Part shown: positions 16,505-25,755 of the stretch, one piece after another | Layout: the number at the start of each line of letters is the position of its first letter | Numbering within the stretch: position 1 is the first letter of the stretch | Assembly: GCA_902781455.1 (NCBI GenBank) | Contig: CACZJF010000003.1 | Span: 83,739 to 147,738, forward strand | Source of the DNA: an uncultured Lachnospiraceae bacterium | Lineage (GTDB): Bacteria > Bacillota > Clostridia > Lachnospirales > Lachnospiraceae | Direction of reading: 5' to 3' | Length of the DNA: 64,000 nt | Notes under the pieces: model-generated | What the model saw: only the letters and a program-made list of their open reading frames with translations | What the model was told of the DNA's origin: nothing | The model's database searches: none | Translations under genes and position numbers: made by a program

Positions 16505-17239
16505 ATGATGCGAGAAGCTGCGATTGTGGACGCAAAGGTAATCACACCCGGAATCCGTGACGCTGTCATGCGCGAAGCTGAGGTTACCAAAGACGCAAAG
16601 GTCGTATTCCATACGGAGACGCCGGGACACTTTGACGGAACACCGTCGGATGGCAGGATCACACTGAAGAAAGCCACAGGACATCTGATGACGGTGCTCA
16701 CCCATAAAAAACTCGTGGCGGAGGGCTGCTTTCAGGTAGGACTGTACCGGCAGGGTCTGCTTCACGACCTGTCCAAGTTTCACCCGGTGGAGCTGCTCAA
16801 CGGCTTCAGGTATTACCAGGGCGGAAAGCAGAGCCCGAACAACGGTGAACGAGTTGAAAAGGGGTACTCTGAGGCATGGATGCACCACAAGGGACGCAAC
16901 CGGCACCACTTTGAATACTGGACGGATTACAATACAGAGGCTGTGAAAAAAGGACTGAACCCGGTTCAGCCGGTTAAGATGCCGCGGAAATATGTGGCAG
17001 AGATGCTGATGGACCGGATCGCCGCCTCCAAGAACTATATGAAAGAGAACTATACCGACGCATCGCCCCTGGATTATTATGAGAGGGGAAAAGCCGCGAA
17101 GATGATTCATCCCGAGACGGCGAAGGAACTGGAGCAGATGCTCCGGATCCTCAAGGAAAAGGGAGAGAAGGAATTCTACCGTTTCGTGAAGGATCATTAT
17201 CTGAGCGGCGGTGCGATGGAACAGAAAGAAACAGATTGA
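16505..17239 (+). CDS. DUF5662 family protein
   Basis: A 244-residue protein. After ~55 variable residues it shows the DUF5662 core: LLHDLSKFHPVEL, YYQGGKQSPN, and AWMHHKGRNRHHFEYW. The His/Asp-rich HDLSKF resembles an HD-type metal site, but no function is established. The gene lies 21 bases after the debranching homologue and 25 bases before trpS, so it is probably co-transcribed with them. GGATGGAG precedes ATG 16505; ATG 16508 is an equivalent alternative. Confidence 0.75.
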   Translation: MMREAAIVDAKVITPGIRDAVMREAEVTKDAKVVFHTETPGHFDGTPSDGRITLKKATGHLMTVLTHKKLVAEGCFQVGLYRQGLLHDLSKFHPVELLNGFRYYQGGKQSPNNGERVEKGYSEAWMHHKGRNRHHFEYWTDYNTEAVKKGLNPVQPVKMPRKYVAEMLMDRIAASKNYMKENYTDASPLDYYERGKAAKMIHPETAKELEQMLRILKEKGEKEFYRFVKDHYLSGGAMEQKETD

Positions 17240-17263
17240 AACCAAAGAACAGGAGACATTGAC

Positions 17264-18265
17264 ATGAACAAAGATCACAAGGTACTCTACAGCGGCATGC
17301 AGGCGACAGGAAATCTGACGCTGGGGAATTATCTCGGCGCCCTCAAGAACTGGGTCGGCCTGGCTGATGAGTACGAGTGTTACTATGGCGTTATGGATCT
17401 GCATTCCCTGACCGTCCGCCAGGATCCGCCGGCATTCCGCGCGCACGCGAGAGAGCTGATGATGATCTACATCGCGGCGGGAATCGATCCGGAGAAAAAT
17501 GTGCTGTATCTGCAGAGCAGTGTTCCGTGCCACGCGGAGCTTGCCTGGATTCTCAACTGCTACACCTATATCGGTGAGCTGCAGCGCATGACGCAGTTCA
17601 AGGACAAGTCCGCGAAGCATGCGGACAATGTCAACGCCGGCCTGTTCACCTATCCGGTTCTGATGGCTGCGGATATCCTGCTGTATCAGGCGGATGTGGT
17701 TCCGGTCGGAAAGGACCAGCTGCAGCATCTGGAGATCACCCGCGATATCGCGCAGCGTTTCAATGGAATCTACGGTGATGTGTTTACTGTGCCGGAGCCG
17801 TACATCGGAAAGATCGGTGCGCGTGTCATGTCCCTGCAGGATCCGTCCAAGAAGATGTCCAAGTCGGATGAGAATCCGAATGCTTCGATCTACCTGCTCG
17901 ATGATCCGGATACCATCCGCAGAAAGTGCAGGCGCGCGGTTACGGATTCCGAGGCAACGATCGCTTACCGGGATGAACAGCCGGGCCTGAAGAATCTGTT
18001 TGACATCTACTGCGCATGTACAGGGAAAACGCCGGAAGAGGCGGTTCACGAATTCGCCGGCTGCGGCTACGGCCAGGTCAAGGAAGCTCTGTCAGAGGCG
18101 GTGATCGGTGTGCTGGCGCCGCTTCAGGAGAGAGTAAAGGAGCTTCAGAAGGATAAGTCCTACATCGAAAACGTCATGAAGACAAATGCGGAGCGCGCTT
18201 ACTACACGGCGAACAAGACGCTGCGCAAGGTGAAGAAGAAGATCGGGCTGACAGACGTGCGCTGA
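17264..18265 (+). CDS. trpS: Tryptophanyl-tRNA synthetase
   Basis: A 333-residue class I aminoacyl-tRNA synthetase that charges tRNA-Trp. The HIGH-equivalent region is MQATGNLTLGNYLGALKNW and the KMSKS loop is KKMSKSDENP (residues ~201-210). The length is normal for bacterial TrpRS. AGGAG stands 9 bases before the ATG. No T-box leader is present, because the gene sits within an operon directly behind the DUF5662 gene. A terminator follows. Confidence 0.95.
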   Translation: MNKDHKVLYSGMQATGNLTLGNYLGALKNWVGLADEYECYYGVMDLHSLTVRQDPPAFRAHARELMMIYIAAGIDPEKNVLYLQSSVPCHAELAWILNCYTYIGELQRMTQFKDKSAKHADNVNAGLFTYPVLMAADILLYQADVVPVGKDQLQHLEITRDIAQRFNGIYGDVFTVPEPYIGKIGARVMSLQDPSKKMSKSDENPNASIYLLDDPDTIRRKCRRAVTDSEATIAYRDEQPGLKNLFDIYCACTGKTPEEAVHEFAGCGYGQVKEALSEAVIGVLAPLQERVKELQKDKSYIENVMKTNAERAYYTANKTLRKVKKKIGLTDVR

Positions 18266-18282
18266 GCAAATGAATATAAGAG

Positions 18283-18311
18283 AAGGCACCGGTCATTCGG
18301 TGCCTTTGTCT
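18283..18311 (+). terminator. Intrinsic terminator after trpS
   Basis: AAGGCACCG (18283-18291) pairs with CGGTGCCTT (18298-18306) around GTCATT and is followed by a T-rich TGTCTTCTTT. Confidence 0.8.
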
Positions 18312-18317
18312 TCTTTA

Positions 18318-18391
18318 CCGGTGTGCCGGCGCCGGTTATGTCCGGTGTGCCGGCGCCGGCCGATTATGTCTGGTGCGCGCTGGCGCCGGCC
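18318..18391. repeat. Three tandem copies of a lysR 3'-end unit
   Basis: Three direct copies of a ~24-base G+C-rich unit lie at 18318-18341, 18342-18369 and 18370-18391, with core GTGCCGGCGCCGG-TTATGT. The third copy is the end of the minus-strand lysR gene. The TTA of its stop codon (18364-18366) lies at the junction with copy 2, so the other copies are duplicated, untranslated gene ends. Confidence 0.7.
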
Positions 18392-19278
18392 CGCTTCAGG
18401 TTCTCGATATAGCTTCTGCCAAGCTTCGTGAGCTCAACTCTTGCCTTCTTGATATAGCCGATCGTCATCACATCGTTGCTCTCAAGCGGAACGGCAACAT
18501 AATCCGAGCCGTTGAGATCCTCCGTGATGATGCCGGAACAGAGGGTAAATGCATTCAGCCCGACCATGAGATTCAGAAGGGTTGCGCGGTCATCTGCCTT
18601 GATGATCTTTTTATAGTCATAAGTGCTCAGGACTTCCTCGGCAAAGTAGAATGCGTTATAATCTCCCTGCTCAAAGGACAGGCACGGCCAGGGCTGCAGT
18701 TCCTCGATGGAGATGGAAGCCTTCGAAGCGAGCGGGTGTTTCCTCGCAAGATACACAGAGATATTGCAGTCGAAAAGCGGGTGGAATTCCAGACCGTATT
18801 CATGGAAGATCTTCGTGAGGGCTTCCCGGTTGAAGTCATTGAGATAGAGAACGCCAAGCTCGCTTTTCATGTTGCGGACATGGTTCATGACGGTATGTGT
18901 CTTTGTCTCATGGATCGCGAATTCATAGTTCTCCAGCCCGAACTCATCCGCGGTCTGGATAAATGCCTTGACAGCGAAGGAATAATGCTGGGTGGAAACC
19001 GAGAACCTGGTCTTGCGGGTGGTTCTGTCGATGAACCGTTCTTCCAGGATTCCATACTGCGCGATGATCTGCCTTGCGTAGCCCAGGAATTCTTCCCCAT
19101 CCTGTGTGATGGAGATTCCGCGGTTGGATCTCAGAAAGAGTGTAAGGCCAAGCTCTTTCTCCAGCTCCCGGATCGTGCTGGACAGGGAGGGCTGTGTGAT
19201 ATAGAGCCGGTGGGCTGCTTCGTTCATGCTGCCGCAGTCGGCGACGGTGACAGCGTATCTCATCTGCTGAAGGGTCAT
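18364..19278 (-). CDS. LysR-family transcriptional regulator
   Basis: A 304-residue regulator. The N-terminal winged HTH is typical (MNEAAHRLYITQPSLSSTI), followed by a periplasmic-binding-like effector domain from about residue 90 (TRFSVSTQHYSFAV). GGAGGT precedes the ATG. It is divergent from the Lpl-type ABC genes, and metNIQ follows on the same strand as those, so either transporter may be its target. The C-terminus (RAGASAHQT) is encoded inside the tandem repeat. The effector is unknown. Confidence 0.88.
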   Translation of the reverse strand: MTLQQMRYAVTVADCGSMNEAAHRLYITQPSLSSTIRELEKELGLTLFLRSNRGISITQDGEEFLGYARQIIAQYGILEERFIDRTTRKTRFSVSTQHYSFAVKAFIQTADEFGLENYEFAIHETKTHTVMNHVRNMKSELGVLYLNDFNREALTKIFHEYGLEFHPLFDCNISVYLARKHPLASKASISIEELQPWPCLSFEQGDYNAFYFAEEVLSTYDYKKIIKADDRATLLNLMVGLNAFTLCSGIITEDLNGSDYVAVPLESNDVMTIGYIKKARVELTKLGRSYIENLKRAGASAHQT

Positions 19279-19460
19279 GGGATACCTCCAAAACTGATCT
19301 GTGCATGACAGAAAATACTACTTATGCATTGTAGCCGATGACCGGTTTTCATAGCAAGCGGATCATTCCGGAATGCGGCAAGCCGGAAGATACAGCCGAT
19401 GAGCCGGAAGACATGCTGTATGATGGTTTACTGATGATAGACAAGAAGGAAATACGACAG

Positions 19461-20402
19461 ATGCAGATTCGAAAAAAGAAAACGTTTGATCCGGAAGAGT
19501 ATACCGCAGCCGAGAGGAGTGTATTTTCAAAGCGGACGAATATCATCGTCAGCATCCTGTTCGCGCTGCTTGCGCTGCTGGTTTTTCTGCCCATACTGCT
19601 GGTGATCATCGTTTCATTCTCTTCTGAAAGCAGCGTGACGGAACTGGGATACAGTTTCTTTCCGAAGGCGTGGTCTCTGGAATCGTGGAGATACCTGTTC
19701 CGCTCCGGAACCTATCTGACCCGGGCAATCATCAATTCCTTCCTGATCACCGCTGCAGGCACGGTTCTTGGCCTGGTGCTGATGTGCCCGATCGCCTACG
19801 CGCTCTCCAGGAAAACTTTCCGCTGGCGGAGGGCGATCCTGGTCTTTTTGATGATCCCCATGCTGTTTTCCGGCGGACTGGTCTCGACTTATATGGTCAA
19901 CACCCAGATCCTGCATCTGCAGAATACCTGTTTTGCCCTGATTCTTCCGGGGCTTTGTTCCACCTGGTTTATCATGATTCTCCGCAACTACTACCAGACG
20001 GCGGTGCCTGACTCCCTGATCGAGGCAGCGATGGTGGACGGCGGCAGGCAGTTTCAGATCTTTCTGAAGATCGTGATTCCGATTACAACGCCGGTCATGA
20101 TGACGATTGCTCTCTTTCAGATATTTGCCTACTGGAACAGCTGGTATCCGGCGCTTCTGTATCTGGACAGCAACCACACTGAGCTGTATCCGCTGCAGTA
20201 CGTGCTTGTCAACATGCAAAGAAGCATCGATATGCTGGCGAAGGACGCGCAGTACATGTCAGGGGCACAGACCTATACGCCTCCGGCCGTGACGGTCCGC
20301 ATGGTTCTGGTTGTCCTGGCAATCCTGCCGATCCTTGTGATCTTCCCGTTTTTCCAGCGGTTTGTCAAAACCGGAATGACAGTCGGCGCAGTGAAGGAGT
20401 AA
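19461..20402 (+). CDS. ABC importer permease, Lpl/Ytc (sugar-type) family, subunit C
   Basis: A 313-residue inner-membrane permease with six helices and the EAA-type loop SLIEAAMVDGG. It is similar in layout to LplC/YtcP. ATG 19461 is proposed because AGAAGGA lies 11 bases upstream and the N-terminal length then fits the family. The frame is open back to ATG 19338, so longer versions (starts at 19338, 19413 or 19434) are possible. It is followed 10 bases later by the binding protein. No ATPase gene lies in the cluster; such importers often share MsmK/MsmX-type ATPases. Confidence 0.85.
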   Translation: MQIRKKKTFDPEEYTAAERSVFSKRTNIIVSILFALLALLVFLPILLVIIVSFSSESSVTELGYSFFPKAWSLESWRYLFRSGTYLTRAIINSFLITAAGTVLGLVLMCPIAYALSRKTFRWRRAILVFLMIPMLFSGGLVSTYMVNTQILHLQNTCFALILPGLCSTWFIMILRNYYQTAVPDSLIEAAMVDGGRQFQIFLKIVIPITTPVMMTIALFQIFAYWNSWYPALLYLDSNHTELYPLQYVLVNMQRSIDMLAKDAQYMSGAQTYTPPAVTVRMVLVVLAILPILVIFPFFQRFVKTGMTVGAVKE

Positions 20403-20412
20403 GGGGGCGGAA

Positions 20413-21924
20413 ATGGACAGACTCAATCAGGCTTACAGAATGACGAAACGCATCGTTCTGACCGCTTTGCTCCTGGCAGTGCCGGCACTGACCGGCTGCG
20501 GTCTGAGAAAGGGCAATGATTATACGACGCTCCGGTGGGTTACCTATTCTCCGTCCGGGGCATCCATGGACGCGAAGGAGGTAATAGAAGCGGCCAACGA
20601 GATCTCAAGGGAAAAGCTCGGGATCGAAGTGGAACTGGAATTCCAGCCGTCCGATAAAATGAATCTGATGATGGCGTCAGGAGAATACTATGACATGGTA
20701 TTCACCAGTTCCTGGCTCAACTATTTTGACAGGAACGCGGAAGACGGCCTGTACTATGATATTACAGACCTTGTGCAGGAAGAGACGCCGGCTTTGTATG
20801 AATCCATCGGGAAATACTGGGAGTGCGCAAAGATCGGCGGAAGGATCATGGGCGTTCCGATCCTGAAGGACATGGGAGCGGAAGAGATGTTCCGGCTCAA
20901 TGCGGATTACTTCGAAACCCGGAAGGGGATGGAGATCCCGGAGCGGATGGACGGTCTTGAATCCGTTGAGCCATTCCTGAAAGCCTATAAAGAGGACTAT
21001 CCGAATAAGTATCCGGTCGCGATGGATAAGGGCGGAATCCCCGGTTTTTTGAACTTCCTGGAACGGATTGCCGGCGGCGTCATCGTGATTCCTTATGATC
21101 AGGATACCCCGGTTCCGCAGGCGATGGCGATCTGGGACTGCGAGCCGCTGATGAATCGCTACCGTACGCTGCATCGCTGGTATGAGGCAGGCTATATTCA
21201 TCCGGACGCGGCAACGATCGATTCGACAGATGCGGATCTGTCGATCCCGGTGCGGTTTGGTGTTGCATGGAAAGGATACATGGGATATTCCAATCCTGCA
21301 CAGTGGGGATTTGAGGTGAAGACCTCGACCTATGAGGGACCATTCCTTTCCCGCCAGAGCGAGCAGGGTGCCATGTTCGGTATCTGTGCGGCCTGCACGA
21401 AGGAACGCGCGACAGAATGCCTGAAATACATAGAGCTCTTGAGCACCGACCGGAAATTCCGCGATATCCTTGCATACGGGATTGAGGGAAAGCATTTCAA
21501 CTATCTGGAGAACGGGACGGTGCTGCAGACACAGGCGGGCATTGACCGATATCCTGCCAATCTGTATACGACCGGATCTGTTGTGAACGCGTCAGTGTCG
21601 TCCGTCAGTCAGGAAGTACTGTCCGATCCTGATCAGTGGAAGAAGGTCTTTGAAGAATATGAGACAGACGGAATCTATTCGCAGACAAAAGGCTTTTATT
21701 ATGACACAACCCGGAAGGAGAGTATCATCACATCGCTGCAGGCAATCTACAGTGATTACTCCACGGAACTGCGCACAGGAACCAGCGACCCGGATGTTGT
21801 GATTCCGAAGATGCGAAAGCGGATGGAGGCTGCCGGGTTTAATGAACTTCTGGAGGATGTCCAGAGCCAGCTGAATGAATGGATGGAGAAAGCGGAACAT
21901 GAAGAAACCGAGTCAGAAGAATAA
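20413..21924 (+). CDS. Extracellular solute-binding lipoprotein, LplA type
   Basis: A 503-residue exported lipoprotein. A basic N-terminus and hydrophobic core end in the lipobox LTGC (Cys29). The mature part follows the family-1 solute-binding pattern (EFQPSDKMNLMMASGEYYDMVF) with a C-terminal half like DUF3502 proteins. The ligand is probably an oligosaccharide or related compound, by family only. It sits between the two permease genes, an order C-A-B. GGGGGCGGAA precedes the ATG. Confidence 0.88.
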   Translation: MDRLNQAYRMTKRIVLTALLLAVPALTGCGLRKGNDYTTLRWVTYSPSGASMDAKEVIEAANEISREKLGIEVELEFQPSDKMNLMMASGEYYDMVFTSSWLNYFDRNAEDGLYYDITDLVQEETPALYESIGKYWECAKIGGRIMGVPILKDMGAEEMFRLNADYFETRKGMEIPERMDGLESVEPFLKAYKEDYPNKYPVAMDKGGIPGFLNFLERIAGGVIVIPYDQDTPVPQAMAIWDCEPLMNRYRTLHRWYEAGYIHPDAATIDSTDADLSIPVRFGVAWKGYMGYSNPAQWGFEVKTSTYEGPFLSRQSEQGAMFGICAACTKERATECLKYIELLSTDRKFRDILAYGIEGKHFNYLENGTVLQTQAGIDRYPANLYTTGSVVNASVSSVSQEVLSDPDQWKKVFEEYETDGIYSQTKGFYYDTTRKESIITSLQAIYSDYSTELRTGTSDPDVVIPKMRKRMEAAGFNELLEDVQSQLNEWMEKAEHEETESEE

Positions 21925-22870
21925 CGTGCGGAAAACCGGAAGAAAAGCCCCAAAAGCCAGGCGGGACAGGGAGCTTTTTGCGATGTCGCTTCCTGCGATC
22001 CTGTGGTACCTGGCGTTCTGCTATCTGCCGCTGTTTGGCATCTTCTTTGCCTTCAAGCAGTTTACGCCAAAACCCGGAGAATCTCTGCTGAAGAACCTGT
22101 TTGTCAACAGTCCGTGGGCAGGCCTTGACAACTTTTCTTTTCTGTTCAGGTCCTCCGAGCTGCCACAGATCCTGTTCAATACGCTGTTTTACAATCTGAT
22201 TTTCCTGGTGCTGGGTATTCTGATTCCGGTGATGCTGGCAGTCGTTCTTGCGGAACTGCACAGCAAGTTTTTCTCCGGGGTCGTTCAGATGGTGATGCTC
22301 CTTCCGTATTTCCTGTCCTGGGTCATCGTCGGATACTGCCTGTACGGTTTCCTTGCAACGGACGAAGGCCAGGTGAATCATGTGCTGCGCATGTTCGGCG
22401 CTGCCGCGGTGCAGTGGTATCAGTCCCCCGGTTACTGGCGGGTCATTCTGATCCTTGTGGAGATCTGGAAATCCGCGGGGTACGCGATGGTAATCTATCT
22501 GTGCGCGATCACGGCGATCGACCGTACCCTGTATGAAGGGGCGAAGATGGACGGAGCCACCTTCTGGCAGAGGGTGCGCTATATCACCCTGCCCATGCTC
22601 CGGCCTACCATTGCCACGATCTTCATCCTTCGGACCGGAAGCCTTCTGGCCTCCGATTTCGGTCTGTTTTACCAGGTGCCGCTGGATTCGAATTCCCTGC
22701 AGCCGGTGACACAGACACTGGATGTTTACGTATACAAAGCGTTGATGACGCAGGCAAACTTCAGCTTCTCCGCGGCGGCTTCGTTCCTGCAGAATGCGGT
22801 CGGCTGTGTGCTGCTGATTATCGCGAACGCAGTGGTGAAAAAGACTGATGAGGACAGCAGCCTGATGTGA
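21899..22870 (+). CDS. ABC importer permease, LplB/YtfP-like sugar-type family
   Basis: A 323-residue six-helix permease with the EAA loop TLYEGAKMDGATFWQRVRYITLP. ATG 21899 overlaps the binding-protein gene by 26 bases and has GGAG 12 bases upstream; ATG 21875 is possible but lacks a ribosome site. It pairs with the permease at 19461 to form the transmembrane channel. It ends just before the metN promoter. Confidence 0.87.
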   Translation: MKKPSQKNNVRKTGRKAPKARRDRELFAMSLPAILWYLAFCYLPLFGIFFAFKQFTPKPGESLLKNLFVNSPWAGLDNFSFLFRSSELPQILFNTLFYNLIFLVLGILIPVMLAVVLAELHSKFFSGVVQMVMLLPYFLSWVIVGYCLYGFLATDEGQVNHVLRMFGAAAVQWYQSPGYWRVILILVEIWKSAGYAMVIYLCAITAIDRTLYEGAKMDGATFWQRVRYITLPMLRPTIATIFILRTGSLLASDFGLFYQVPLDSNSLQPVTQTLDVYVYKALMTQANFSFSAAASFLQNAVGCVLLIIANAVVKKTDEDSSLM

Positions 22871-22891
22871 CCGGGGCGTGAAAAGTATCAG

Positions 22892-22920
22892 TTAACACTG
22901 CAGAGGGAATCTGCTATAAT
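22892..22920 (+). promoter_or_regulatory. Sigma-A-type promoter of metNI
   Basis: TTAACA (22892-22897), a 17-base spacer and TATAAT (22915-22920). The predicted leader of about 60 bases is too short for an S-box riboswitch. Confidence 0.75.
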
Positions 22921-22988
22921 CAGTGGCATTGCGGAATGTTTTGGTGTTTGAAGCAGATTATGGAATCCGGCAGGAGGAAGCGGAACCT

Positions 22989-24011
22989 ATGAGTGAAATT
23001 GAAGTCAGACATCTGTCAAAGACCTTTACACAGAAGGATCTGAAAGTTGACGCACTGAGCGATATTAACATTAATATCGAGAAGGGCGATATCTATGGCA
23101 TCATCGGCATGTCAGGCGCGGGAAAGTCTACCCTGGTCCGGTGCCTGAACTACCTGGAGCGTCCGACGGACGGGCAGGTGATTGTCCGCGGTCAGGAAAT
23201 GGGCGCGCTCAGCGAGAAAGAGCTGAGGCAGGCACGGATGAAGATCGCGATGATCTTCCAGTCCTTCAACCTGCTCCAGCAGAAGAACGCGGTGGAGAAC
23301 ATTTCATTTCCGCTGCGGATCCAGGGAACGCCGAAGAAGGAAGCCAAAGCCAGGGCCAAGGAGCTGCTCCGGACGGTCGGACTGTCCGACAAGGCGAAGA
23401 GCTATCCCAGCCAGCTGTCCGGCGGGCAGCAGCAGAGGGTTGCCATCGCCAGGGCGCTTGCCTGTGACCCGGATATTCTGCTGTGCGATGAGGCGACAAG
23501 CGCGCTTGATCCGCAGACAACCGATCAGATTCTGGATCTGATCAAGGAGATCAACGAGTCGCTGCATCTGACGATTGTGATCATCACGCATCAGATGTCT
23601 GTCATCCAGAAGATCTGCAACCGGGTAGCGATCATCGAGAACGGACACCTTGTGGAAGAGGGCAGGGTGGAGGATATCTTCAATCATCCGAAGTCCCGCG
23701 CCGCGAGGGAATTGATCTTCAGGGAGGTACATGGAGACCCGCCGACGCTGCAGAGTCCGATCGATGAGATTACAGAGGGCACGAAGATCCGTATCGTATT
23801 CACCGCGAATTCGGCATTTGAACCCGTCGTCTCCAACATGATTCTCAAGTTCGGGCAGCCTGTCAACATCCTGAGGGCGAATACCCGGAATGTCGGCGGG
23901 GTGGCAAAGGGCGACATGATCCTGCAGCTGCCTGTCGACCGGGAAACACGCCTGCAGATGGAGGATTACCTGAAGGAGAGAGGACTTGAAGTAGAGGAGG
24001 TGACGACCTGA
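22989..24011 (+). CDS. metN: Methionine ABC transporter ATP-binding protein
   Basis: A 340-residue ABC ATPase with Walker A GMSGAGKST, Q-loop FQSFNLL, signature LSGGQQQR, Walker B LLCDEATSALD and H-loop THQ. From about residue 265 it has the NIL regulatory domain that senses cytoplasmic methionine in MetN. ATG 22989 is chosen over in-frame GTG 22923 because AGGAGG is 9 bases upstream and GTG 22923 would lie at the transcription start. It energizes uptake by MetI and overlaps metI by one base. Confidence 0.93.
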   Translation: MSEIEVRHLSKTFTQKDLKVDALSDININIEKGDIYGIIGMSGAGKSTLVRCLNYLERPTDGQVIVRGQEMGALSEKELRQARMKIAMIFQSFNLLQQKNAVENISFPLRIQGTPKKEAKARAKELLRTVGLSDKAKSYPSQLSGGQQQRVAIARALACDPDILLCDEATSALDPQTTDQILDLIKEINESLHLTIVIITHQMSVIQKICNRVAIIENGHLVEEGRVEDIFNHPKSRAARELIFREVHGDPPTLQSPIDEITEGTKIRIVFTANSAFEPVVSNMILKFGQPVNILRANTRNVGGVAKGDMILQLPVDRETRLQMEDYLKERGLEVEEVTT

Positions 24012-24667
24012 TGGATATGAAGACCATACAGCTTCTCGCGAACGGACTTCTCGAGACGGTTTACATGACACTGGTATCCACGGCACTGGGATATCTGATC
24101 GGTCTTCCGGTCGGTATTCTTCTGACTGTGACAGACAAGGAAGGAATCAGGCCCAACGCGTTTATCTACCGGATTCTGGATGTGATCATCAATATTATGC
24201 GCAGTATTCCGTTCCTGATCCTTCTGATCCTGCTGATTCCGTTCACCAGGTTCCTGGTCGGAAAGAGTTACGGTACCACAGCGACCATCGTTCCTCTGGT
24301 TGTCTCGGCTGCGCCTTACATCGCGCGTATGGTGGAATCCTCCCTGAAGGAGGTGGACGCAGGCGTGATTGAGGCAGCGCGCTCCATGGGAGCGAGCAAC
24401 CTGACGATCGTATTCCGTGTTCTGCTGGTGGAGGCGAAGACGTCCCTGATCACCGGTGCGACCATCACACTTGGCACAATCCTCGGATACTCTGCCATGG
24501 CAGGAACCGTAGCCGGAGGAGGACTCGGCGACATTGCCATCCAGTACGGCTATTATCGCTGGCAGACAGACATCATGCTGATTACGGTTGCCCTTCTGGT
24601 GATTCTGTTCCAGATCTTCCAGATGATCGGAATGAAGATCGCGAGTGCGCTGGATCACAGGAAGTAG
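24011..24667 (+). CDS. metI: Methionine ABC transporter permease
   Basis: A 218-residue permease with five helices. It shows the MetI-type segment MRSIPFLILLILLIPFTR and the coupling loop EAARSMGASNL. Translation is coupled to metN by a one-base overlap, with GGAGG upstream. It forms the homodimeric membrane channel for D/L-methionine. Confidence 0.93.
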   Translation: MDMKTIQLLANGLLETVYMTLVSTALGYLIGLPVGILLTVTDKEGIRPNAFIYRILDVIINIMRSIPFLILLILLIPFTRFLVGKSYGTTATIVPLVVSAAPYIARMVESSLKEVDAGVIEAARSMGASNLTIVFRVLLVEAKTSLITGATITLGTILGYSAMAGTVAGGGLGDIAIQYGYYRWQTDIMLITVALLVILFQIFQMIGMKIASALDHRK

Positions 24668-24849
24668 TGTTGGCACTATAGGTTGAATCTATAACGGACT
24701 ATAGTTTTCCTGTATTATCCATTTTGAGGACAGGTGTGTTATCATCGTCCCAGTTACTGAAGACCGGCCTGCGTCACAGGAATCAGGCCAAGATTACAGC
24801 TTGGGTCTGCGGGAAGAAGAGCAGGCCATGTATCAGGAGGAGGTTTGTT
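24668..24849 (+). promoter_or_regulatory. metI-metQ gap with paired CTATAG motifs
   Basis: The 182-bp gap holds two CTATAG hexamers (about 24677 and 24699) flanking TCTATAA, and a TATTAT at 24713-24718 that could serve as a -10 for a separate metQ transcript. The sequence before metQ has no recognised gene. A binding site for the LysR regulator at 18364 is possible but unproven. Confidence 0.35.
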
Positions 24850-25695
24850 ATGAAGAAACAGGTTATTGCAGCTCTGATCACAGGTGCGTTTGTTCTGGGC
24901 ACACTGCCGATGAGCGTATTCGCGGATGACCTTGAGCCGATCACCGTGGCAGCCACGGCGAACCCGCATGCGGAGATCCTGGAGCAGGCGAAGCCGCTGC
25001 TCGAGGAGAAGGGCTATGATCTGCAGGTCGAAGTCTTTGCGGATTATGTTCTTCCGAATGAAGTTGTAGAGTCCGGCGAGATGGACGCGAACTATTTCCA
25101 GCACATCAACTATCTGAATTCCTTCAATGAGGAGCAGGGAACCCATCTGGTTGACGCCGGTGAGATCCACTATGAGCCGTTCGGCATCTACGCAGGACAG
25201 AAGGAGTCCCTCGATGACGTGGCTGACGGTGATTCCGTTGCTGTCCCGAACGATACCACGAACGAAGCAAGAGCGCTTCTTCTGCTCGAGGCACAGGGAT
25301 GGATTACGCTGGATCCGGAAGCGGGCATCACCGCGACGCCGGAAGACATCACCGACAACCCCTACAACCTTGAGATCGAGCCGTTTGAGGCAGCACAGGT
25401 AGCGCGTCATATCGACGAGGTTTCCTATGTGGTTCTGAACGGCAACTACGCGCTGGAAGCCGGCCTGAACGCAGGAACCGACGCGCTGGCAGTTGAGACT
25501 GCGGACTCTGACGCGATCCAGCAGTATGTGAACGTCATCGCTGTCAAGGAAGGCAATGAGAATGAAGAGAAGATCCAGGCGCTGGTTGAGGTCCTCAAGA
25601 GCGACGAGATCGTCAACTACATCAACGAGGAGTACTCCGGCGCGGTTGTTCCTTTTGATGGCGAAGTGGAAGCGGCTGAGACGGAAGCCGAGTAA
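24850..25695 (+). CDS. metQ: MetQ-type methionine-binding protein without a lipobox
   Basis: A 281-residue substrate-binding protein of the NlpA/MetQ family. Family features include VAATANPHAEIL near the mature N-terminus and the ANYFQHINYLNSFNEE segment. ATG 24850 has AGGAGG upstream; the frame is open further back but unsupported. The signal peptide ends in SVFADD, a signal peptidase I type site, with no cysteine, whereas MetQ of Gram-positives is normally a lipoprotein. How it stays near the cell is unclear. An acidic tail (EAAETEAE) ends it. Confidence 0.88.
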   Translation: MKKQVIAALITGAFVLGTLPMSVFADDLEPITVAATANPHAEILEQAKPLLEEKGYDLQVEVFADYVLPNEVVESGEMDANYFQHINYLNSFNEEQGTHLVDAGEIHYEPFGIYAGQKESLDDVADGDSVAVPNDTTNEARALLLLEAQGWITLDPEAGITATPEDITDNPYNLEIEPFEAAQVARHIDEVSYVVLNGNYALEAGLNAGTDALAVETADSDAIQQYVNVIAVKEGNENEEKIQALVEVLKSDEIVNYINEEYSGAVVPFDGEVEAAETEAE

Positions 25696-25755
25696 GAACT
25701 GTTGATTGGCCGGGTCAGATATGGATTCGGACCTAACTGAAGTGTGATTGTGTGG

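Noticed and set aside
16241-18049. 602-codon minus-strand open frame opposite the DUF5662 gene and trpS
   Set aside because: It is antisense to a clear trpS gene with all motifs; its long openness reflects codon bias on the coding strand.
22871-22988. SAM (S-box) riboswitch before metN
   Set aside because: The predicted promoter leaves only ~60 bases of leader, too short for an S-box aptamer, and no K-turn pattern was seen.
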